DNA from: Artemisia argyi
Taxonomy: Eukaryota; Streptophyta; Magnoliopsida; Asterales; Asteraceae
DNA: 64,000 nt
Reading direction: 5' to 3'
Assembly (NCBI GenBank): GCA_030686995.1
Contig: CM060703.1
Coordinates: 111,692,361-111,756,360 of the forward strand
The notes beneath the pieces were generated by a model. It saw nothing but the letters and a program-made list of their open reading frames with translations. It was not told the origin of the DNA and ran no database searches. Every line of letters starts with the position of its first letter. The first letter of the stretch is position 1. Below, in pieces: positions 57,333 to 64,000 of this stretch. The position numbers and the translations under genes are program-made.

Positions 57333-57378
<46 letters not shown>

Positions 57379-57996
57379 GAAAAAAAAAAAGGAAAAAAAA
57401 ACAAGAAAAAAGAAAAAAAAAATAGAAAAGAAGAAGAGAAAAAACATACGGACTACCATCCCGTTTTTATTTTATGTTCATTTTATGTTTTTGTTATTTT
57501 TCATTTATTAGCTTAAGTCGAGTCTAGTCTTGGCTTAGCAACGCCATCTTGTACATGTAATTTACTAAGATTGTTAACTCGCCACCAGTAAAATTCCCTT
57601 TATCCAACAAAACCGTGTAATTCATATCCCTACACCTAACGATATAACCCTTTAAAAAGACCTCTTTTATAGTTTATCCTAGGTGCTTACGCCATGTGGT
57701 GGAGGTTTGATCCTTTCCCAAGCCTATGGTAATCTATTTTGCTATGACAGGTAGTGAGAGATATCTTCCATTTCCATAATGTTATATTACTTTATTACAC
57801 CCGAGAGATGTGAGTATCTAAACACTATTTGTGAGGTGCTTGTGTATGACCTCCGTGCTTGTCTATTGGTCTTTAGTGGAACGATTATTTGTTGTAATTA
57901 CTTTTATATTAGTGTTAAATGACCCCTAACTTGTCTTTTGAGTAGAATAAAAGCTCATTTGCTTGAGGACAAGCAAATCTCAAGTGTAAGGGTATA
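55488..57996 (+). other. 3' non-coding internal region of element B
   Basis: 2.5 kb, collinear with 16103-18609 of element A. Contains a pair of TGACGGCGTCA palindromes (about 55922-55962) and an A-rich tract with a 40-nt poly(A) (57336-57376). No gene recognised. Confidence 0.8.
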
Positions 57997-59406
57997 TGAT
58001 GAGGCGAAAAATGATCCGTTTTTAGGGGGTCATTTAAGCCCGAATCCGAATTTATTTGATCAAATATTGCCCTAAATCGTTCCTTTTGTGATTTTAGGTG
58101 TTTGGAGAGTGAATTCTGGAAAAGAGGCTATTTTGGACGTTTTTGGAGCATAAAGTGAAGAAAACGACAAAGTACCAAAATTCCAAGCTGGAAATACAAG
58201 GTGACGGCGTCAAGGGTTTGCTCTTGACGGCGTCAGACATGAAGAATAATTTACCGTAGCTGGTGACGGCGTCAGATGGAGTGATGACGGCGTCAAAGTG
58301 ACCAAGATTAATTTACCGTGGGTGGTGACGGCGTCACATAGGCCGTCACGATTGGATCTAGGGCGTCCGAGGAAGTGTATGGCGGCGAGTTGACGGCGTC
58401 AGATTTAACTCTTGACGCCGTCAGGACGATTTTCCTATATATAGTTTTCTAGTTTTTTCATTAAAAGAGAGAGAAGTTTTGGTGAAACCCTAAAGACGAT
58501 TTTGGTGCCTCTTTTACAGGTTTTTCAAGGGTTCCAAACCCTTGAGACCTTGCATTGTAATTGAGATAAGTATACTCTTAATTCAATCAATATGTCTATG
58601 TGTTGGTTGTTTATCTTTTGTTCTTATCTTAATTCTACTATGCTAGGCTAGATCTCTCTTGTGTTTGCTTAGATCTAATGAAACCTAGATGTTGATTATG
58701 TGTTGATTACTTGTCTATTCTTGTTTTGAATGAATGATTTTATATGTTAGGCTTAAGAAAACTGGCAGATCTCCAAATGGTAACATGCTTGAACGTCTTA
58801 AGAAACATGAACCGAGGCGTACTAGGTCTTTATTGGTTGTATTTAATGCATGAGCCACTGTTTACAATCCCTATAGTTGTGCTGGGTCATGGTGTAGGAG
58901 GAGATAAGAGCTCATAGAGTTGGGGAGTTATGTATGCCACTCCACGAATGGTATTAAGGAATACAACCCGTCATTCATACAAGTGTAACAAGTAATTGAC
59001 ATGTAAAAGATATCTAGGGAGTAATGAAGTCTAAGTAAACACAATTTCTCCATATACTGCTCACAACCTTAGTTTAATATTAGTTTAATTTTATTTTCAT
59101 TAGTTTAATTAGTTACAAAGTAGTTTTTGGGTTAGTTGAATAACAACTAATTCCGCCCACTCTTCTAAAAACCGAGATTTTACTTGCTTTCATAAAATAT
59201 AAAAACACAAAAAATAATCATCTTTCATCTCTAGAACTATTAATTAGGTTTTCTAATCCTAGCGACACTATTCCTAAGCTGAACGATCAATCCCCCGGTA
59301 CTTGTCACTATACTATACTACAACGATCAGGTACACTGCCTGGTGGGGGTTGTAAGCCTCGCGAGATCCCTCGAGAGGTAAAGCAAGGTGCGATTCCCAC
59401 GCATCA
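57997..59406 (+). repeat. 3' LTR of element B
   Basis: 1410 bp, five substitutions from the 5' LTR. Palindromes at 58202-58423, TATA box at 58435-58444. Confidence 0.95.
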
Positions 59407-59932
59407 GCAAACCATGATTCTCATGAAACGATTTGATTAAATTGTGAATGTCATTTCCACAGAAGTGTATGACACATGTGAGATAATCAAATATGTTTTA
59501 AGCAAAACGTTTTTAGTTTTATTCAACAATGTTTTGAAATAAATTCAAGTGTGTATTCGAGTAAAATAAATTGAGTTTTGTTTCATAACATGAGAAAAAA
59601 AAATTTCAATCTTGATTTTGATTAAAATAAAGTTATGGTATCTTATAGTTAAACATGTTGTTAAAAAGAGTGATATAGATATTTGAAAGATTTTTATTCA
59701 AAGAGAGAGGTTTTAAACATGATGTTTTGATATTGATATTCAAGAAATTGCAAGTGAAAGATTTGAAATGAAAACTTATCACACTCAAGAGAATCAATTA
59801 AGCCCATTGTCACATATAATCATCTCTAATGGCAACTAAATATATAGAAGAGAAATGGTAGATATTTATGATCTAAGTGCAATGAGATAGAGATGGACAA
59901 AGTAAATCATCTATGGATACAAGATAGACATG

Positions 59933-60020
<88 letters not shown>

Positions 60021-60928
60021 AAGAACATCATAATATTAAGTTACTAACATGTCTTAATTATAATACATCTATTAATGCAACTAATAAGATCATATAGCTT
60101 AAATGGTAAGTATTCTACTATATATCATAGAGGATCTTCAATATAAATGAAGACTAAGAAAAATGATAATAGACTAAACAACAAGAAGGTTAATTATTCT
60201 AATATCATATATGCATATATTAGTATTAATGATCTAAAAGCATGGAAACTTATAAATTAATTCATATTCATATACTAATTAAAGCATACTTTAATATAAT
60301 GTTATATTGGAAAGTTTTTGAAAAGAAAACTTACCTCAGGTCCAGCTTTTCTTTAAGAGTGGGCATGAGAGAAAAGGAAGACATCTTAAAAGTTTGCCCA
60401 AAACATGTCGAAGTAGCAAAGTGACATTCCAACGCAATAGAAATCAAGGGAGCTTGATTCAAAATGCTTAACGATCACATCAATCATCACAAGTCGTGAA
60501 GACTAAGAATAATTGTGCTTTGGAGCCTTCGTCTTGAAATAGTAACGGACACACCATAAAACCAATACTCCAAGAGTGAAGAACAAAATGCCGAGACAAT
60601 AAATGACCGCAAGAACGTCATAGGCAAATCATGCGCAGAATGTGAAACATAGTGATAGGAACTAATAGTCGTCAGAAGTAATAGAGCAAGGTGAGCAATC
60701 CAAAACGTAATAGTCTCTTCGTTCGTTAATTACCTAAACATGATAAAGAGCTTGGTACCCAGATTCTCATGGGTCCGAGTTGGTTAGTTGAGAACATCCA
60801 TTGCATTTAAATGCACATGATGAGGATGTCGTCGAGAAGTACAAGAATTCATCAATAGTTTGTTTTAATCAACAAATAATGACTTTCTTGACTAGAGTAA
60901 TAAATAATGAGTGTAAATAATATTAGTT
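59407..60928 (-). other. Internal non-coding region of element D right of element B
   Basis: Continues 52716 once B is removed. Contains a (TA)n microsatellite (59938-60019). No gene recognised. Confidence 0.75.
59938..60019. repeat. (TA)n microsatellite
   Basis: About 40 units, the longest dinucleotide run in the window. Confidence 0.95.
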
Positions 60929-62053
60929 CTAAATTTCTTTACTATGTTTAACGAATTTTATTTGTTTTGATACATTTGTTGAAGGATCATTTACGGTAAA
61001 TCCTAAGCCGGTTTTATCATAAAATGACTTTTGAATGTTAAGTAAATATTTTAAAGATCTAGAGCTATTTTCAAATTTTGCCAATATTTTTGCTTTTTCA
61101 TTTTCCATTTTAATTTCATGTTTATAGTCTTGACAATATTTACATTTAAGATCAATTTCAATATTGCTTTCAAGTCTAGACATTTTATCTTCTAAAATTA
61201 TTTCCTTTTCAAAATTATTTTCAATGAATATTGAAGACTTATTTTTAGGAATCATTTTTGAGTCAATGTTGCAAAAATGTTTGAAGTTGTTTTCCAATTT
61301 TGAAAATTCTAATATAAATTGATCATAGCAAAAATGTTCGGTTTCGGATTGTACCTTATTAGTAGTTGTATAATCTTCACATGGTATATGTTGATCAATT
61401 CCATTGTCCATGTCGCTCCATGTTTTATTTGTAGTTTCGTTTAGATCTAGAAGCATGTAGTCCTTGTCATCAATACTTGTATTCACATTTGTTTGAATAT
61501 TCTCACAAGCCGTATTATCATCGTCTTCTTCGTACTTGTTGCACCATGATTTATTAACGCTCTTTCTTCGGATTTGGCTCATGTATTCTTCGTTATTGAT
61601 ACCTTCAATGATCACATTTGAACTAGTAGTACATGTGTTTATTTCAACTAAATATTTATCTATTAAATTTTCTAGATTAACTATTTCTTGTGGAATATCA
61701 AGTTTATCATCTTTGGCTTTACATTTCTCTTGGTGACACTTTAAAAGACATTTCCAAATATCATTTGCCGTGTTACAAAGAAATAATCTTTCATATTCAA
61801 CTCTTGGTAGAGTTTTGAAAATAAGTAATTTGGCTTTAGTATTTTTATCAATTTTGGTTTGAAGATTATTATATTGATTTTCAAAATCCATTTTGGTTGG
61901 TTTAAGATCACCAATTGAAATGATATGCCAAAGATCAAGATCTAGTGATTTCACATAATTTTCAAATTTATTTTTCCATTCAAGAAAATGATCATTTTCA
62001 AATAATGGTGGTTTTTGCGTAAATTCCCCTTCTAGATATTTTTCGAATTCCAT
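60929..62053 (-). CDS. gag: Copia-type gag protein of element D, intact ORF
   Basis: 374 codons from ATG at 62053 (MEFEKYLEGEFTQKPPLFEN) to the stop at 60929-60931. It starts about 53 nt after the primer-binding site. The N-terminal 120 residues resemble the plant Copia gag (UBN2-type) fold: FLEWKNKFENYVKSLDLDLW, TKAKLLIFKTLPRVEYERLF and DIWKCLLKCHQ. The middle is acidic with repeated NKTWSDMD-like phrases; the C-terminal third is Lys/Glu-rich and ends with a block conserved in E (ENSSRSLKYLLNIQKSFYDK). A CKYC pair is present but no full CCHC knuckle. It is shorter than usual Copia gag and no pol follows. It could co-assemble with gag from an autonomous relative. This is the only undamaged gag in the D/E family here. 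Confidence 0.78.
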   Translation of the reverse strand: MEFEKYLEGEFTQKPPLFENDHFLEWKNKFENYVKSLDLDLWHIISIGDLKPTKMDFENQYNNLQTKIDKNTKAKLLIFKTLPRVEYERLFLCNTANDIWKCLLKCHQEKCKAKDDKLDIPQEIVNLENLIDKYLVEINTCTTSSNVIIEGINNEEYMSQIRRKSVNKSWCNKYEEDDDNTACENIQTNVNTSIDDKDYMLLDLNETTNKTWSDMDNGIDQHIPCEDYTTTNKVQSETEHFCYDQFILEFSKLENNFKHFCNIDSKMIPKNKSSIFIENNFEKEIILEDKMSRLESNIEIDLKCKYCQDYKHEIKMENEKAKILAKFENSSRSLKYLLNIQKSFYDKTGLGFTVNDPSTNVSKQIKFVKHSKEI

Positions 62054-62105
62054 AGATCGTTACAAGTTTTAAAATACAATATATTTTAAAAGTCTTGCTA
62101 GACGT

Positions 62106-62119
62106 GGCTCCTGATACCA
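62106..62119 (-). other. Primer-binding site of element D
   Basis: TGGTATCAGGAGCC on the minus strand, 2 nt from the 5' LTR end. It is of initiator-Met type with one extra G, compared with TGGTATCAGAGCC in element E. Confidence 0.82.
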
Positions 62120-62121
62120 AT

Positions 62122-63937
62122 TGTCAAAAACTAGAAGGGAGGGTTGAATAGTTTTACGTCTTTTTTGTTTTATTTGTTTTGTAAAAGTTTGCTTCAAAAG
62201 TTTAGATGAAAATTTCAAAACTCTTTAATGCAAAAATATAGATACAAGTTTATTTACGATTTTGTATAAACACTACTTATGTATAATATACAATTTCAAA
62301 ACTCTTTAATGCGAAAGTGTCGATACTAGTGTATTTACAATTTTGTGTAAACACTACTTATGTTTAACGTTGGGAAAGAATTTATAATTTCATATATCAT
62401 ATATATAAGCATATATATATGTATAAGTGTTTTAATATAAGTTTTTGTACTTGGTTTGTTTTTGAAAGATTAATGTTATGAATGAATTTTTGTTTGATCT
62501 TTATGTGAAATCAATATGTGCACAACACAAGCAATAATAATTATGTATGGAATGCTAGTAAGTAAGTAATCAAAAAGTGAGAGATGGAAAGATCAAACCG
62601 AGAGACAAAGGATTTATAGTGGTTCGGCTACAAGGACACCTTCCTTGCCCTACTCCACCCCCCGAGTCACCTACTCGAGAGTTTTTCTTCACTAGATTAA
62701 AAGCCTCCCTTATGGCGGAGAAAACCTTACACACCAAATTACACACCACAACTTTGTCACAACACAATCACAACTTCTACACAACTTCTTCACACTAATC
62801 TATGTCACACCAATTCTTCCTCACACCTTTCTACTTCACTCCTAGCTTCTTCACAACTTTCTACTTCCCTAACCCTTTTTCTTCACGCCACTTGTTTCTT
62901 TACACCTTCACTACTAAGTCCTAACCACTACTCCAAAATATATTCTACTTCACAACTTCTAGGCTTCAAGGTCTTCTCAACTTCAAAGCTTCAACTTTTT
63001 TGTCTTCACAACTATCTCCACTTCGATATACTACCACTACTTATTTCTTCTATCACCAATCCTATTCACCACTACTTATATCTTCTAACACCAATCCTAT
63101 TCACCACTACTTCTTCACTTCTAGTGCTACTTCACACCTTCAATAAATCTAGATCCTATATCTAAATCTAACTAACCAATGTATACACTATATTCACCAA
63201 AGAATGAATGATATACAAGATGAAATAAACAAGCAACTTAGATAGCAAGATGATATTAAGTTGTAATACTCCTAGTCTTGATGAATAGAAGTATTCTTCT
63301 CTTTGCACTTGAATGAATGAGGCTTTGGATTACTTGGAAACAAAGGCTTATGAATTATATGATCAAAGGACTTTTAAGATTGAAATGGAGATTTGAATCA
63401 TAAAGTTTTTAGTGCAAAAAGGTGAGAAAAATTCCAGATTTAATGTGGTATTTATAGGCAACAAGTTCTGACAGAGGAGCGTGGCCGGCCCCCTTATATC
63501 AAGGCCGGCCCCCTTAAAATTAAGGGGACCGCCTCTTATAATTAAGGGGGCCGCCCAACTGTAACGGCCAGAAAACTTGTCTTTTAGTGGGGAAAGTTTA
63601 TTTGGTGAAAAACTAACTGATTTTGGTTAAAAATTTGAAATCATATATTTAGTATGATTAAAACATTTTTCTTTATTACCAAAAGTGTTTTTAAAAAATA
63701 TATAATAAGTTTATATATTAAAATAAACTTTGTAATAATATCCCTTTGATCTTATAATGCATTAAACACTATGTTTATTCATACCTTAAGTGATTAGATG
63801 GTGAAAGTGATTATTTACTACTAAATACTTGTTTATGTCATGATCTTTGGTTTGATGTGTTTTCATTTTGTGATTATCAAAACCTAGAGATATCGAAAGA
63901 TATGAATAACGTTTTTAGTCATTTATTTATATCAACA
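62122..63937 (-). repeat. 5' LTR of element D
   Basis: 1816 bp, TGTTGATATAAA ... TTTTTGACA on the minus strand. Promoter inverted repeats (GGCCGGCCCCCTTATATCAAGG and neighbours) at about 63482-63556 lie upstream of a TATA box (complement of 'tatttatagg', about 63450-63459). Confidence 0.9.
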
Positions 63938-64000
63938 ACTTCCATAGCTCGAACCCTTGGTGCCCTCAAACGAGGGGGAACACACATCAAGGAGGAGCTT
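63938..64000 (+). other. Element E internal sequence resumed after element D
   Basis: After the second TSD copy ACTTC the sequence matches D 50990-50930 in reverse ('gctcgaacccttggtgccctc'), i.e. the segment that precedes the polypurine tract. It identifies the unseen 3' part of E. Confidence 0.8.

Larger units (their letters stand above)
52717..59406 (+). mobile_element. Element B: complete, young Gypsy-type TR-GAG retrotransposon
   Basis: 6690 bp with two 1410-bp LTRs that differ at only five positions by eye. Perfect TSD GCAAA (52712-52716; 59407-59411). Primer-binding site TTTTTGGCGCCGCAGCC (54129-54145); polypurine-like CAAGTGTAAGGGTATA abuts the 3' LTR. The only gene is gag-like (54306-55487, one stop). 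It lies inside the internal region of element D and is the most recent insertion in this block. Confidence 0.95.
48920..63937 (-). mobile_element. Element D: complete Copia-like gag-only LTR retrotransposon, hosts element B
   Basis: Perfect TSD ACTTC at 48915-48919 and 63938-63942. The 5' LTR is 62122-63937 and the 3' LTR 48920-50793. The primer-binding site (complement of 'ggctcctgatacca', 62106-62119) and the polypurine tract (AAAAAGGGGGAGAT on the minus strand, 50794-50807) give minus orientation. Without element B it is about 8.3 kb. It holds gag (62053-60929) and ORF2 (52108-51290) but no enzyme. It is a close relative of element E, into which it inserted in opposite orientation. Confidence 0.92.
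40267..64000 (+). mobile_element. Element E: Copia-like gag-only LTR retrotransposon, hosts C and D, runs off the window
   Basis: The 5' LTR starts TGTTGATATAAATAA at 40267 and ends CCACA at 44288; element C interrupts it. The primer-binding site TGGTATCAGAGCC (44291-44303) follows. The internal region runs 44304-48919, is interrupted by element D (TSD ACTTC) and resumes at 63938-64000. There it matches the part of D next to the polypurine tract, so the E 3' LTR must lie beyond the window. Its target was the reverse-transcriptase pseudogene; the TSD would be AACTA (40262-40266), which cannot be checked. It has no pol. Confidence 0.87.

Noticed and set aside
57331..57516. Lys-rich frame in element B
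   Set aside because: Translation of an A-rich tract.
44289..62121. The E/D inverted repeat as terminal repeats of one very large DNA transposon
   Set aside because: LTRs, primer-binding sites, a polypurine tract and the TSD ACTTC show two separate retrotransposons, one nested in the other.

Overview
This is plant nuclear DNA, almost certainly from a composite (Asteraceae, best guess tribe Anthemideae such as Tanacetum or Artemisia). The grounds are the very close resemblance, from general knowledge and not from a search, of the Copia polyprotein and of the FAR1/Ulp1 proteins to those annotated in that family, together with AT-rich sequence and deep nesting of LTR retrotransposons. I see no intact host gene, rRNA, tRNA gene or CRISPR array. 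The window is a layered deposit of transposable elements in which several boundaries can be fixed to the base by target-site duplications (TSDs).

Left block (1-22.4 kb). Element F (1-1672, minus) is the end of a Gypsy/Athila-like element. Element A (2024-21229, minus, TSD ATGAC) is a complete non-autonomous Gypsy-type element with 1509-bp LTRs and only a gag-like gene. Its left LTR was split by element G (2373-14937, plus, TSD CTACC), a 12.6-kb Copia element of SIRE/Maximus type with gag, protease, integrase, reverse transcriptase and RNase H, broken by two frameshifts. The DNA that received A looks like part of another LTR (H).

Middle block (22.4-40.3 kb). AT-rich spacer carries two copies of a 190-bp hAT-like MITE (8-bp TSDs), a foldback element and simple repeats. 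Then comes a 10.7-kb Mutator-like element (26779-37478) with 88-bp terminal inverted repeats and a perfect 9-bp TSD (ATATAGCAT). It holds two convergent, decayed genes: a Ulp1-like (C48) protease gene and a FAR1/MURA transposase gene. Their introns are full of a short palindrome (TATCATATATGATA and variants). A degenerate non-LTR reverse-transcriptase pseudogene follows.

Right block (40.3-64 kb). Element E (from 40267, plus, runs off the window) is a gag-only Copia-like element. Element C (Gypsy-type, 3' truncated) sits in its 5' LTR. Element D, a relative of E in opposite orientation (48920-63937, TSD ACTTC), is inserted near its 3' end. Element B (52717-59406, plus, TSD GCAAA), the youngest Gypsy-type element, lies inside D. 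E and D together form a giant imperfect inverted repeat.

Points that most deserve attention: (1) arrays of short GC-rich palindromes just upstream of the TATA box in the LTRs of several families (TGACGSCGTCA in A, B, C, F; ATACGSCGTAT in H; CCCCTTAATTAAGGGG-type in D and E), with a second copy of the array plus TATA box inside D and E ahead of a second ORF; (2) gag-like proteins that share one C-terminal module but have three unrelated N-termini; (3) the delimited Ulp1+FAR1 Mutator element with its private intronic palindrome; (4) about 30 copies of a MYB-site-like TGCGGTTA motif in the Copia leader. Base counts and alignments were done by eye.
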